The notes: generated by a model not told the origin, from the sequence alone. A stretch of DNA of 63,886 nucleotides from Arthrobacter sp. AQ5-06 (GCF_003287955.1 NZ_QMKP01000019.1:1-63886), one strand, 5' to 3'; positions 16,178 to 25,776 are shown, numbered from the stretch's first letter. Numbers and translations are program-made.

Positions 16178-16831
16178 ATGTCCGATTCTGCCGCCGCGCC
16201 CAAGCGCCGCCATTTCGCCCCGATCGTCCTGTTGGCCGGGCTGGTGGGTACGGTGCTGCTGTCCCTGTCCCTGACCGGAACCCTGTCGGGCTTTGTTGCC
16301 AGCATCACCAACAGTTCGAACACTGCCGCGTCCGGCTCGCTGGTCATGCAGGAACAGAGCACGGGCGGGGTGCCGGCCACCTGCCTCAGCACCGACGGCG
16401 GCAGCGTTTCGACAAACTCTGCGACGTGCTCGACGATCAATAAATTCGGCGGCAGCACCGTCATGGTCCCGGGTGGGCCTGCGGTGACAACCGCCATCAC
16501 GATCAAGAACGCCGGTTCCGTCGCGGCACGCACGTTTACGCTGACCCCGGGAACAAGCTGCACCCAGTCCCTGAACGGCGCCCAGAACGGCACCGCGACG
16601 GACCTGTGCGCGAAACTGAACGTCGTCATCACCTCCGGTGCCACCACCGTCTTCACCGGCACCGCGGCCAGCCTGGCCGGGGCGCCGGCCGCCGCGATCA
16701 CCATGCCCGCAGCCCCCGCGGCGGGTGTCAGCGTCCCCTTCACCATTGCCGTGACCCTGGACACGTCCGCAGGCAACACCTACCAGGGCCTGGCCGCGTC
16801 ACTGCCCCTGACCTGGACCTTCGCCAGCTAG
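16178..16831 (+). CDS. SipW-dependent-type secreted protein (TasA/camelysin-like)
   Basis: 217 residues. A basic N-terminus and a hydrophobic helix (about 15-40) are followed by AxxTNSS, the usual beginning of proteins processed by SipW-type peptidases. The mature part is a Thr/Ser/Ala-rich beta fold with four cysteines (PATCLST, SATCSTI, TSCTQS, DLCAKL). It is the first gene of a unit with a signal peptidase and a LamG protein. TasA-like proteins form surface fibres in Bacillus; the function here is unknown. Confidence 0.75.
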   Translation: MSDSAAAPKRRHFAPIVLLAGLVGTVLLSLSLTGTLSGFVASITNSSNTAASGSLVMQEQSTGGVPATCLSTDGGSVSTNSATCSTINKFGGSTVMVPGGPAVTTAITIKNAGSVAARTFTLTPGTSCTQSLNGAQNGTATDLCAKLNVVITSGATTVFTGTAASLAGAPAAAITMPAAPAAGVSVPFTIAVTLDTSAGNTYQGLAASLPLTWTFAS

Positions 16832-16835
16832 ACAC

Positions 16836-16875
16836 CTGCCCGGGCTGCCGGTGCGGCACACTACCGCCCGGGCAG
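16836..16875. terminator. Hairpin between TasA-like and signal-peptidase genes
   Basis: CTGCCCGGGC at 16836-16845 and its exact complement GCCCGGGCAG at 16866-16875 are separated by 20 bases, directly after the first gene's stop. There is no U-tract, so it may attenuate or stabilise the mRNA rather than terminate, giving more of the structural protein than the peptidase. Confidence 0.6.
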
Positions 16876-16898
16876 CCCCTCTTTAGCGAAGGTGACAC

Positions 16899-17798
16899 AT
16901 GACAACCCTGGACACCCGGCCCGGGCCGGCTGCGAACACCACCTGGACGCCCCCGCGCCGGCGCCGTGGGGGCGCCTGGCGCCAGGGTGCCGTCGTTGTG
17001 CTGGCCACGCTCCTGGGCGCCCTGCTGACCGGGGCGCTCCTGTTCTCACTGGCCGGCGGACGCTGGTTCGTGATCAGCACCCCGTCCATGGCGGAAGCCG
17101 CCCCGGTGGGCACGCTCGTCCTCACCGTCCCTGTGCCCGCAGAGGACATCCGCGCCGGGGACATCATCACCTTCCATCCCCCGACAGCGCCGGATCAGAC
17201 CTACACCCACCGCGTACGGGCCCTCACCGCGGCGGGAGGAATCCTCAGCCGGGGAGACCTCAACGGCGCGGATGACCCCTGGACCCTGACCGGCGGCGAT
17301 TTGGTGGGAAAATCCATCGCCGCCGTACCCGGCCTCGGGTGGATCGTCCGGGCACTGCCCATTCTCGTCCCCGGCATTGCCGGGCTATGGATCCTGACCG
17401 AACGGTTCGTTCCCCTCAGCCGGCGGATTCCACTGCGGATTGTCGGGGTGCCGCTCGTCATTTCCGTGGCCACCGTCATTCTGCGCCCCTTTATCGGGGT
17501 CAGCGTCCTTGCCGCAGGGATGACGGAGGGAACGCCCCAGGCGACTGTGGTCTCAACCGGCGTGCTCCCCATCAGTGTCCATGCCGGCGGCGGAGAACCG
17601 GCACATCTGACAGCCGGCAGCGTCGGCCAGGTCCCGCTTCCCTCTGTGGACGGGTCGGACCACTACCAGATGGCCTCGGCCCTGGACCTGCCGCCCTCCG
17701 GGTGGGTCTTGCTGATGCTGATCTGCGCGCTCCCGCTCCTGTGGTCACTGGCCGTCAGCCTCCCCGGGCCCGTCATAAACCGGAGCACCGGCACATGA
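16899..17798 (+). CDS. SipW-type (ER-like) signal peptidase I
   Basis: 299 residues. A transmembrane helix (about 28-52) is followed by the S26 catalytic box STPSM (Ser63). Then comes YTHRVRAL, with His104 where bacterial LepB has Lys, the mark of SipW/ER-type signal peptidases, and ILSRGDLNGADDPW (box E). Further hydrophobic helices lie at about 145-200 and 265-290. The C-terminal extension of about 100 residues is longer than in Bacillus SipW. The stop overlaps the next start as ATGA. It presumably processes both neighbours. Confidence 0.85.
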   Translation: MTTLDTRPGPAANTTWTPPRRRRGGAWRQGAVVVLATLLGALLTGALLFSLAGGRWFVISTPSMAEAAPVGTLVLTVPVPAEDIRAGDIITFHPPTAPDQTYTHRVRALTAAGGILSRGDLNGADDPWTLTGGDLVGKSIAAVPGLGWIVRALPILVPGIAGLWILTERFVPLSRRIPLRIVGVPLVISVATVILRPFIGVSVLAAGMTEGTPQATVVSTGVLPISVHAGGGEPAHLTAGSVGQVPLPSVDGSDHYQMASALDLPPSGWVLLMLICALPLLWSLAVSLPGPVINRSTGT

Positions 17799-18670
17799 TC
17801 TTCCGCCCGCCAGCCGGTGCGCGCCGGGGTCAACGGACCCGGACCGGCAGCGCCGTCACCGCCACCGTACTTGCAGCACTGTGTCTGCTGGCTCTGTTCA
17901 CGCCCTACACCACCTCGGGATACTCGGCACGGATCACCAACCCGACGAACAAGGCCGGAACAGCAGCCTACTTTCTGTGCACCGAGGCGGTGCGGGCAGA
18001 CATCGCCGGCGCCCTGTTCGCCTACCGCCTCAACGAAGCGACAGGCTCCGCCTTCGCCGGCGACTTCTCGAACAACAACACCCCGGGCACCTACCGGGGC
18101 CAGATGACCGGCGACACCGCCGCGAAACCTGCCTGCCCCCGGGACGCGGGTGGCGCCTACACGCTCAACGGCTCCACCAGCTACGTCTCCACCCCCACCT
18201 ACCGGGCCTCCGTAAATACCTTCAGCATCGAGGTGTGGTTCAAAACCTCCACCGGCGGCGGGAAGCTGATCGGGTTCGGAAACGCCCAAACCGGCGCCTC
18301 CACCACCTACGACCGCCACCTCTACCTCACCGACACCGGCCAGGTCGTTTTCGGTGTCTACCCCAACCAGGTCAAAACCATCACCAGCCCGCTCAGCTAC
18401 ACCGACGGAACATGGCACCACGCCGTCGCCACCCTCTCCGGCGCCGGAATGAACCTGTACATCGACGCACAGAAAGTCGCCACCGACCCGGCCACCACGA
18501 CCGGCCAAAGCTATACCGGGTACTGGCGCATCGGCTATGACACCCTGGCAGGCTGGGGGGCCACCCAGCCCGCCAACTTCTACTACAAGGGCTCCCTGCG
18601 CTTCGCCGCCGCCTACACCGCCGCCCTGACACCCGGCCAAGTCACCACGCACTACAACGCCGGCCGCTGA
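17795..18670 (+). CDS. Secreted LamG-domain protein
   Basis: 291 residues from ATG 17795, overlapping the peptidase stop. A basic leader and a hydrophobic helix (about 20-38) end in a SipW-type site before ARITNPTN. A LamG/concanavalin-like domain follows (about 70-290): GSTSYVSTPTYRASVNTFSI, EVWFKTSTGGGKLIGFGN, DGTWHHAVATLSGAGMNLYI, DAQKVAT. Such domains bind carbohydrate or protein. Likely exported by the upstream peptidase and displayed with the TasA-like protein. Confidence 0.85.
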   Translation: MIFRPPAGARRGQRTRTGSAVTATVLAALCLLALFTPYTTSGYSARITNPTNKAGTAAYFLCTEAVRADIAGALFAYRLNEATGSAFAGDFSNNNTPGTYRGQMTGDTAAKPACPRDAGGAYTLNGSTSYVSTPTYRASVNTFSIEVWFKTSTGGGKLIGFGNAQTGASTTYDRHLYLTDTGQVVFGVYPNQVKTITSPLSYTDGTWHHAVATLSGAGMNLYIDAQKVATDPATTTGQSYTGYWRIGYDTLAGWGATQPANFYYKGSLRFAAAYTAALTPGQVTTHYNAGR

Positions 18671-18743
18671 CGCCGTCTCAAGGGTCTTCCCCTGACTGCC
18701 TGCGTTCGTCAAGTTTTTGAGACAGTTTGGTAGTTGATTTCGG

Positions 18744-18930
18744 TTACGCGGCCACGGGTTCGTGATCGCTGGTGCGATGGTTCGCCGGGGCGGTAGCCGG
18801 GGGTATACCGCCGGCCCTGCGGTTGGGCCGGCGGCGGTTGTACCAGCCTTCGATACAGTTCATCACTGCGGTCCTGGCCGCGAGCCTGTTAGCGAAGGTG
18901 CGGTGGTGCATCTCTGTCTTCACCGCACAG
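18744..18930 (-). pseudogene. IS3-family transposase C-terminal fragment
   Basis: The leftward frame ending at TAA 18744-18746 reads MHHRTFANRLAARTAVMNC, then IEGWYNRRRPNRRAGG. This is the conserved end of IS3-type OrfB integrases (rve domain tail, IE.WYN.RR). The catalytic part is missing upstream. No terminal repeats were found. Confidence 0.7.
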
Positions 18931-19127
18931 ATTTTCCTATTCGACCGGGTGGCCCCGGGCCCGCGCCTGTTCGACCAGGTGCATCATGGCCACGCACATC
19001 GCCCGGCCCGGTCCTGGGGGTGTGTGCCGGAGGAAGGTTCGCTGCCGAATAGGTCCTCATGGATTTCATTGTGGACGGATTCCCTCAATCGCGAAACCAG
19101 AGCTGCGGCGGTCCTCTATCGTTGGGC

Positions 19128-19432
19128 GCCGTTGCCTGACCAGCTGCGCAGCCGGGGGACGTGGCCCGGCTACGGTGGTTGGTCCGTGGTGTCCGTGGAC
19201 TCTGCCGACGGGACCCTGTTCATCTCCAACCTGCGTGGACAGGTCCTCCGGGCCGTTCCCGTTGCCAATCCCTCTACTTCGGCCACGTACTACAGCGGCG
19301 AATTCGGGCGCATCCGCGACGTCACGGTGTCCCCGGCGGGGATGTCTGGTTCGTCACCAACAACACCGACGGCCGGGTACCCCCGGACCCGACGACGACC
19401 GCATCCTCAGCGTGGAGCCTGATCGGCAGTGA
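19128..19432 (+). pseudogene. PQQ-dependent sugar dehydrogenase, C-terminal fragment
   Basis: One frame reads LRGQVLRAVPVANPSTSATY and GEFGRIRDVTVSP. A second frame carries GDVWFVTNNTDGR, and a third DDRILSVEP. Together they resemble the last blade of aldose-sugar dehydrogenases (GRLRDV..GPDG..W..TNNTDGRG....DDRI). Two frameshifts and loss of the first three-quarters show it is dead. Confidence 0.6.
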
Positions 19433-19848
19433 GCCATGCGGCTGAGGCAACCATTTGACTGCCCGCTGACTTTGCGTCGGCGCAAACGCACTGCGACCCT
19501 CGCGGGCAGCGGTGACAAGGAAGTAATCCTTGACCACATCGAACAAAGCCCCTCTATCGGACCGAGTGAAAGCGAGTTCGGCGCCCGGGTACGGTCGCCC
19601 AGCCAGAACTTCCGACGTGCGGGGCCAATTCTGAATCCGAGATCAGGAGTTCTCCTGCTACCTGATGTTGTGGTTTCCGGGGTTCGATAACCAGGGAGCT
19701 GAGACGACTGGCCTGGTTCCCGGGGAGCGGCGTTGCGGGCGGCCCGGCGTTCGGGATCTTGCGCTGCCCTGATCGGTCCCCCGTTCCCGGGGACCACCGG
19801 CCCGGCAGTGCTACTTCATCGACTATTCGCTAGGTCTGTGGGCGGTCT
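19433..19848. other. Gene-free stretch
   Basis: No gene, repeat or terminator could be supported. It separates the sugar-dehydrogenase debris from the end of the DeoR gene. Confidence 0.3.
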
Positions 19849-20667
19849 CTACGGGGTGTCGGAGTGGCCCGGCCGGTGAGGCGCGAGCGGTGCGATGTGA
19901 ACCTTACAGTTGGCTGCGATTGCTTCCCTGTCCGCGGCGGGCACGTCGTCGGTGAGGATGACGTCGGTGAAATCGCTGACGGGGACGAAGTGGTGCAGGG
20001 AGGTGCGGCCCACTTTGCTGCCGTCCATCATCAGAATCCGCCGTGTGCCTGCCTTGAGCATGGCGCGCTTCATGAAGACAATGTCCTGTTCCTGGTGGTA
20101 GGTCATCTCGGACCCCATGGAAGAGGTTGACTGGAACACGATATCCACAGCGTAAGAGCTCACCGAGCTGTCGGTAGGCAGCCCGATAAACGAGTCGTGT
20201 GTACGTGAGTACTGGCCGCCGATGACTATGAGACGGATGTCGTTGTTTTCTCGCAGTACCTCGAGGGCCTGCCGGTAGTTCGTGAGGACAGTCAATGGGC
20301 CGGTCTTGTTCAGCAGGCGTGCCAGGGCGAGAACGGTCGTTGAATCATCGAGCATGACCGACATGCCGGCCTCTACGAACTCCAGCGCCTTGTGGGCCAG
20401 GGCGGTCTTGGCCTGCGCCTGCAGTTGCATGCGTATTTCGGAGCTGGCCTCGAACACGGTAGAAGGCAGTGCGGACACGCCGCCGTGAACCTTACGCAGA
20501 ATGCCACGTCCGGCCAGATCGTCAATGTCGCGATGAACGGTCATGAGGCTGACGCGCGTGAGCGCTGCAAGGTCGGCAGCAGTTGCAAACCCGGCACCGA
20601 CCACGTGTTCGACGAGTTCCTGCTGGCGGCGGAGCCGCGGCTTCTTCAACGCAGTTGTCTCGCTCAT
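19849..20667 (-). CDS. DeoR-family sugar-operon regulator
   Basis: 272 residues. The N-terminal HTH (about 12-65) contains QELVEHVVGAGFATAADLAA, VSLMTVHRDIDDL and GILRKVHGG. The C-terminal DeoR effector domain follows with the phosphosugar-binding pattern LDDSTTVLALA and the late MMDGSKVGRTSLHHFVP. It is divergent from the ABC-transporter/kinase operon starting at 20884 and is its most likely repressor, relieved by a phosphorylated intermediate. Confidence 0.9.
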   Translation of the reverse strand: MSETTALKKPRLRRQQELVEHVVGAGFATAADLAALTRVSLMTVHRDIDDLAGRGILRKVHGGVSALPSTVFEASSEIRMQLQAQAKTALAHKALEFVEAGMSVMLDDSTTVLALARLLNKTGPLTVLTNYRQALEVLRENNDIRLIVIGGQYSRTHDSFIGLPTDSSVSSYAVDIVFQSTSSMGSEMTYHQEQDIVFMKRAMLKAGTRRILMMDGSKVGRTSLHHFVPVSDFTDVILTDDVPAADREAIAANCKVHIAPLAPHRPGHSDTP

Positions 20668-20768
20668 CGGATTGCCTTCACCTTCGACTTAGATATGTTC
20701 CCTGCACCCGCCGGGGCCTTTGCGCCACGGCGTCTAGTCAGGATACCGGGGCCAAGCAGCGGGCCTAG

Positions 20769-20802
20769 TGAAAGTATATCAATTTCAGTGACCATATTCA
20801 CA
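20769..20802. promoter_or_regulatory. Operator region of the sugar operon: palindrome plus CRP-type site
   Basis: TGAAA at 20769-20773 and TTTCA at 20783-20787 form an inverted repeat, a candidate DeoR operator. Overlapping its end, AGTGA-N6-TCACA (20787-20802) differs from the CRP/GlxR consensus at one position. Both lie 80-115 bp before the lipoprotein start, so substrate induction and catabolite control may meet here. Confidence 0.5.
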
Positions 20803-20883
20803 GTTTTCCTGTTACTCTTATCACATCGATTGCGGTGCGGGATGGCCGCACGCCGTAGACCTCACCCCGAGAAAGGGAATTCA

Positions 20884-21963
20884 ATGAAGAACTTCTACAC
20901 CCGAGCAGCCGCTGTCACCGTGGCTGTCGTGGCGACTGTGGCGGCCCTGGCAGGCTGTTCCACACCCCAGGGCACCGCCGGCGGCGGCGGTGACGCCTCC
21001 AGCGCCAAGATCGCATTCCTGATGCCGGACATCGCCTCGACCCGCTACGAACTGTTTGACAAGCCGCTGTTCGAGGCCAAGATCAAGTCTCTGTGTTCGG
21101 GCTGTTCGGTCATCTATTCCAACGCCAACGCCAGCGCCGCGAAACAGCAGGAGCAGGCGAACTCAGCCCTGGCCCAGGGAGTAAAAGCGATCGTGATCGA
21201 CCCCGTTGACTCGGCTGCGGCGGCCACCATCGTCAACACCGCGAAGGCACAGAACGTTCCGGTCATCGCCTATGACCGGCCGATCCCTTCCGTTCCTGCC
21301 AGCTACTACGTGTCCTTTGACAACGAGAAGATCGGTTCCCTGATCGCCCAGTCCCTGGTGGACCACCTGAAGAAGACCAATGCCACCGGCGGGCTGCTTC
21401 AGGTCAACGGTTCCCCCACGGATGCGGCCGCCGGGTTGATCAAGAAGGGCATCCACACCGCGGTGGATTCCAGCGGTTTGAAGCTGCTGGCCGAATTTGA
21501 CACCCCGGGCTGGGAACCGACCAAGGCCCAGGACTGGGTCAGCGGCCAGATCACCCAGTTCCCGGGACAGATCGCCGGTGTTGTGGCTGCCAATGACGGC
21601 ACCGGCGGCGGCGCGATTGCCGCATTCAAAGCCGCAGGCGTCAACCCGGTACCGCCCGTGACAGGCAACGACGCCGAGCTTGCAGCGGCCCAGCGGATCA
21701 TCGCCGGGGACCAGTACAACACCATCTCCAAGCCGATCAAGATCGTTGCCGAAGCGGCCGCGGACATAGCCTACAAGTTTGCCAAGGGTGAAAAGCCCGA
21801 GGGAAAGGCCACCTTGTTTGACACCCCGTCGGAGCTGTTCGTCCCGACCGTGGTCACGATCGACAACCTCAACGAGGCATTGGTCACCAGCGGCATCCTG
21901 AAGGTCTCCGACCTCTGCACCCCGACCTACGCTGCAGCCTGCGCCAAGGCCGGCATCAAATAA
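20884..21963 (+). CDS. Sugar ABC transporter substrate-binding lipoprotein
   Basis: 359 residues. The signal peptide ends in a lipobox (LAGC, Cys at about 23), followed by a Gly/Ser linker. The periplasmic-binding-protein type 1 fold shows KIAFLMPDIASTRYELFDKP, AKQQEQANSALAQGVKAIVI and DPVDSAAAATIVNTA. It resembles ribose/xylose-type binding proteins. It leads a seven-gene operon; GAAAGGGAATTCA supplies the ribosome-binding site. The sugar itself cannot be deduced. Confidence 0.9.
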   Translation: MKNFYTRAAAVTVAVVATVAALAGCSTPQGTAGGGGDASSAKIAFLMPDIASTRYELFDKPLFEAKIKSLCSGCSVIYSNANASAAKQQEQANSALAQGVKAIVIDPVDSAAAATIVNTAKAQNVPVIAYDRPIPSVPASYYVSFDNEKIGSLIAQSLVDHLKKTNATGGLLQVNGSPTDAAAGLIKKGIHTAVDSSGLKLLAEFDTPGWEPTKAQDWVSGQITQFPGQIAGVVAANDGTGGGAIAAFKAAGVNPVPPVTGNDAELAAAQRIIAGDQYNTISKPIKIVAEAAADIAYKFAKGEKPEGKATLFDTPSELFVPTVVTIDNLNEALVTSGILKVSDLCTPTYAAACAKAGIK

Positions 21964-22039
21964 CAGGGAAATGGTGCCCCGCCGGTCCGGCGGGGCACCG
22001 ATCCACCGTATGCACCACGATTACTGCTTAGAGGATCGC

Positions 22040-22876
22040 ATGTCTTCAACACCCAACTCACCCGGCGACGGGAACGGAACGCCGCTACTGGCTTTGCGCG
22101 GCATCAACAAATCCTTCGGCGCCGTCGCCGCGCTCATGGACATTGATCTGGAAGTGTCTGCGGGAGAGGTTGTCGCCATCGTCGGTGACAACGGCGCCGG
22201 CAAATCAACTCTGGTCAAAGTGCTCTCCGGAGTGCATGCCCCCGACTCCGGGACCATCGCCTTCGAGGGCAGCGACGTGACCATCCCCACCCCGATGGCC
22301 GCCTTACACCTGGGCATCGCCACCGTCTTCCAGGACCTTGCCCTGTGCGACAACCTCACCGTCGTCGATAACCTCTTCCTAGGCCGCGAAATCTCGCCGC
22401 TGCGGCTGAACGAAGTCGAAATGGAAACCCGGTCCTGGGAACTGCTGAAGCAGCTCTCCGCCAAGATTCCCTCGCTGCGCACACAGGTCGCCTCCCTCTC
22501 TGGCGGGCAACGCCAGACCGTGGCCATCGCACGGTCCCTGCTCGGGGATCCCAAAATCGTCATCCTGGACGAACCCACGGCAGCCCTCGGCGTAGCCCAG
22601 ACCGCTGAAGTGCTGAACCTGGTGGAGCGGCTGCGCGAAAGAGGGCACGGCGTCATCATGATCAGTCACAACATGGCCGATGTGAAGGCCGTCGCCGACC
22701 GCGTCGCCGTGCTCAGGCTTGGCCGCAACAACGGCGTCTTCAACGTCAGTGACGTTTCAGCGGAAGACGTCATCGCCGCCATTACCGGGGCGACGGACAA
22801 CGTCGTTTCCCGCCGGTCCGCCGCACGCGGGGCACCCGGAGCTTCCACACCCAGCGAGGAGAACCAGGCACAATGA
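22040..22876 (+). CDS. Sugar ABC transporter ATP-binding protein (single domain)
   Basis: 278 residues from ATG 22040. Walker A GDNGAGKST, signature LSGGQRQ, Walker B VILDEPTAALG and the H-loop ISHN are all present. Unlike RbsA/XylG it has one ATPase domain, so it must act as a homodimer, as in FrcA-type systems. The stop overlaps the permease start as ATGA. Confidence 0.9.
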   Translation: MSSTPNSPGDGNGTPLLALRGINKSFGAVAALMDIDLEVSAGEVVAIVGDNGAGKSTLVKVLSGVHAPDSGTIAFEGSDVTIPTPMAALHLGIATVFQDLALCDNLTVVDNLFLGREISPLRLNEVEMETRSWELLKQLSAKIPSLRTQVASLSGGQRQTVAIARSLLGDPKIVILDEPTAALGVAQTAEVLNLVERLRERGHGVIMISHNMADVKAVADRVAVLRLGRNNGVFNVSDVSAEDVIAAITGATDNVVSRRSAARGAPGASTPSEENQAQ

Positions 22877-24129
22877 ACAGCAAAACCGCACCCACGCCCC
22901 AGATCCGGCCGCTGGACCTGCAGGACGAACGGCTTCAGGACCGCACCGGACTCAAGGGACAACTCAAGGCCTTCGTGGACAGAACCCGCTCCGGGGACCT
23001 CGGCGTACTGCCCGTAGTGGCGGGGCTCGTCGTCATCTGGGCCGTCCTTCAAACCCTGAACCCCATCTTCCTCTCCAGCGCCAACCTGGTGAACCTCGCC
23101 ATGGAAAGCTCCGCGGTCGGAATCATCGCCCTCGGTATTGTCGGCGTCCTCCTCGTCGCGCAGATCGACCTGTCCGTCGGTTCCGTCAGCGGCCTGTCCG
23201 CGGCCGTCGTGGCCGTGACCGTCGTCAACCTGGGCTGGCCGGTCTGGCTTGCAGTCCTGGCCACGGTGGCCCTGGGCGCCGCCATAGGCTGGGTCTACGG
23301 ACAGATCTTCAACCGCTTCGGTGTGCCCAGCTTCGTCATCACCCTCGCAGGCCTACTGGGATTCCTTGGCCTGCAGCTGTACGTTCTCGGAGCCAAGGGC
23401 TCCATCAACCTTCCCTTCGATTCGGCACTCGTGTACTTCGCGCAGCTGGCCTTCGTGCCGCCGTGGCTTTCCTATGTCCTCGTCGTCGGCGCAGCCGGCG
23501 GCCTGTTCGCCACCGACTACCTCCACGCCCGGGCCCGCCGCACCGCCGGGCTTTCATCGATGCCACTGCAGAGCATGATCCCCCGCAGCGCCCTGTTGCT
23601 GCTGGTCCTGGGCTTTGTGGTCTGGTACCTGAACCAGACCCGCGGCGTGGGCTGGATGTTCGTCTTCTTCATCGCCCTGATACTGGCCATGAACTACCTG
23701 CTGAAGCGGACCAAATGGGGCCGGTCAGTCTACGCGGTCGGAGGCAACGCCGAAGCGGCCCGCCGTGCCGGCATCAACGTCAAAGCCGTCTACACCTCGG
23801 TCTTGGTCACCTGCTCCACCCTGGCCGCGGTCGGCGGCCTGCTGGCCGCCGCACGCCTGGCCGCCGCCAACCAGGGCAGCGGAGGCGGAGACGTCAACCT
23901 CAACGCCATCGCCGCCGCCGTCATCGGCGGCACCAGCCTCTTCGGCGGCCGGGGAAGCGCCTTCTCCGCCCTCCTGGGCATCGTCGTCATCCAATCAATC
24001 TCCAGCGGACTGACCCTGCTGAACCTGGACTCCTCGTTCCGGTTCATGGTCACCGGCGTGGTCCTGCTCCTGGCCGTCATGCTCGACTCCGTCTCACGCC
24101 GCTCCCGCACCTCACACGGCAGGGCCTGA
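22873..24129 (+). CDS. Sugar ABC transporter permease (RbsC/XylH type)
   Basis: 418 residues with about ten hydrophobic helices. Family motifs include FLSSANLVNLAMESSAVGII, LLVAQIDLSVGSVSGLSAAV, VYAVGGNAEAARRAGINVK and IGGTSLFGGRGS. It forms the membrane channel for the lipoprotein and ATPase encoded before it. About 50 residues of polar N-terminus precede the first helix, usual for XylH-like permeases. Confidence 0.9.
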   Translation: MNSKTAPTPQIRPLDLQDERLQDRTGLKGQLKAFVDRTRSGDLGVLPVVAGLVVIWAVLQTLNPIFLSSANLVNLAMESSAVGIIALGIVGVLLVAQIDLSVGSVSGLSAAVVAVTVVNLGWPVWLAVLATVALGAAIGWVYGQIFNRFGVPSFVITLAGLLGFLGLQLYVLGAKGSINLPFDSALVYFAQLAFVPPWLSYVLVVGAAGGLFATDYLHARARRTAGLSSMPLQSMIPRSALLLLVLGFVVWYLNQTRGVGWMFVFFIALILAMNYLLKRTKWGRSVYAVGGNAEAARRAGINVKAVYTSVLVTCSTLAAVGGLLAAARLAAANQGSGGGDVNLNAIAAAVIGGTSLFGGRGSAFSALLGIVVIQSISSGLTLLNLDSSFRFMVTGVVLLLAVMLDSVSRRSRTSHGRA

Positions 24130-24177
24130 CCCGCAACCCGCGGGCCACACATCTACAGCACGAAGGAAGGTTCGGAC

Positions 24178-25776
24178 ATGGCGGTCATCTGCGTTGACGC
24201 CGGTACCACGATGATCAAGGCGGTCGGGTACGACGAAGAAGGCACCGAAGTGGTGGTCGTGCGACAGAGCACCTCAGTAACCCGCCCCCGCCCCGGGTGG
24301 GCGGAACAGGACATGCTTTCGGTCTGGGACGCCGTGGTCTTCGCCGTCCGCGGCGTGGTCCGCCAGCTCCAGTCCGAGGTCGACTATCTGGCCATCACCG
24401 CCCAGGGCGACGGCGCGTGGCTCGTTGACGCCGGCGGGGCGCCCACCGGTCCCGCCATCCTGTGGAACGACGGCCGCGGCGTGGACATCCTCTCCGCCTG
24501 GACAGACACGGGGATCCTCGAACGGGCCTTTCCCATCAACGGTTCGCTGACGTCCTCGGGAATGCCCAACGTCATCCTCAGCTGGCTGCGTCAAAACGAT
24601 CCCGACAGGCTTGACCGCTCGCACGCATCACTGACCTGCGGAGGATGGATCTTCGCCCGGATGACCGGCGAATTCGCGGTCGATGAGTCCGACGCTGCCG
24701 CCCCGTTCATGGACATCCGCACCCGCCAATACTCCCCGGAGTTGCTGCACCTCTACGGGATGGAATGGGCGCAGTCCCTGCTTCCGGTAATCCGCGACGA
24801 CGGCCACCGGGTCGCGGAGCTCACCCGCCACGCCGGGACTCTGCTGGGCCTTCCGGCGGGCATGCCCGTAGTCATGTCCTCCTACGACATAGCTTCCACC
24901 GCCATCGGTGTCGGCGCCGTCACTCCCGGCCAGGCCTGCTGCATCCTGGGCACAACACTGTGCACCGAGATCATCACCGACCAGATCCGGATCAGCGACC
25001 CCGCGGCCGGCCTGAACATTGCCCCGGGGCTGCCCGGGAAAATCCTGCGCTCCTTCCCCACACTCGCCGGCGGCGAGGTCATCCAATGGGCCTGTGATCT
25101 GCTGGGAATCGAGGACCCTGACGCACTCACGCACCTCGCCTCGACGTGCGGACCCGGCGCCGGAGGCCTGATCTTCCTGCCGTACTTTTCCCCCGCCGGC
25201 GAACGGGCCCCGTTCCTGGACCCCCTGGCCCGGGGAACCTTCCTGGGGATGTCCTTCGAGCACCGGCGCGAACACATCGCCAGGGCCGTTCTGGAAGGAC
25301 TCACCCTGGTCATCAGGGACTGCCTCACCGCCTCCGGAGACACACCCACGGAACTGCGGGTCTGCGGCGGAGGAGCAGCCAGCGCGCTGTGGCTGCAGCT
25401 GATCGCCGACGTCACCGGCACCCCGGTGCTGCGGTCCACGGACACCGAAGTCGGAGCCAAAGGAGCCTTCCTGATCGGACTCGTCGCCACCGGCGGCGCC
25501 GGAAGCGTGGAAGAGGTGGCCCCCTGGTACGTCCGGATCCGGGACACCTTCACACCGGACCCCTCCCGGGCGGCCTTCTACAGCGGACTCTACGAAGACT
25601 TCCTGGCCCTTCGCCACGTGACCGGAAAGGCCTGGCCCCGCCTGGCCGGGATGCGGCAGCGCTCCGCGGCCACCGGCGGGCCGGAGATTTTCCCGGCCGC
25701 CACTTCCACACCCGCCGCCAACGACCACGGCACATCACCGCGAACCACCCACAGGACTGCAGGGAGCACCACATGA
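24178..25776 (+). CDS. FGGY-family carbohydrate kinase 1
   Basis: 532 residues. The FGGY N-domain starts with CVDAGTTMIKAVGYDEEGTE and includes ITAQGDGAWLVD and ILWNDGRG; the C-domain includes GQACCILGTTLCTE and RVCGGGAASALW. Such enzymes phosphorylate a sugar, polyol or similar compound with ATP. A Pro/Ala/Thr-rich C-terminal extension of about 35 residues is unusual. It is coupled to a second FGGY kinase by an ATGA overlap. Substrate unknown; an erythritol/pentitol-like polyol is possible. Confidence 0.85.
   Translation: MAVICVDAGTTMIKAVGYDEEGTEVVVVRQSTSVTRPRPGWAEQDMLSVWDAVVFAVRGVVRQLQSEVDYLAITAQGDGAWLVDAGGAPTGPAILWNDGRGVDILSAWTDTGILERAFPINGSLTSSGMPNVILSWLRQNDPDRLDRSHASLTCGGWIFARMTGEFAVDESDAAAPFMDIRTRQYSPELLHLYGMEWAQSLLPVIRDDGHRVAELTRHAGTLLGLPAGMPVVMSSYDIASTAIGVGAVTPGQACCILGTTLCTEIITDQIRISDPAAGLNIAPGLPGKILRSFPTLAGGEVIQWACDLLGIEDPDALTHLASTCGPGAGGLIFLPYFSPAGERAPFLDPLARGTFLGMSFEHRREHIARAVLEGLTLVIRDCLTASGDTPTELRVCGGGAASALWLQLIADVTGTPVLRSTDTEVGAKGAFLIGLVATGGAGSVEEVAPWYVRIRDTFTPDPSRAAFYSGLYEDFLALRHVTGKAWPRLAGMRQRSAATGGPEIFPAATSTPAANDHGTSPRTTHRTAGSTT

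Noticed and set aside
17663..18712. Leftward ~349-codon frame opposite the LamG gene
   Set aside because: Gly/Val-rich mirror frame of a gene with clear domain content and a signal peptide.
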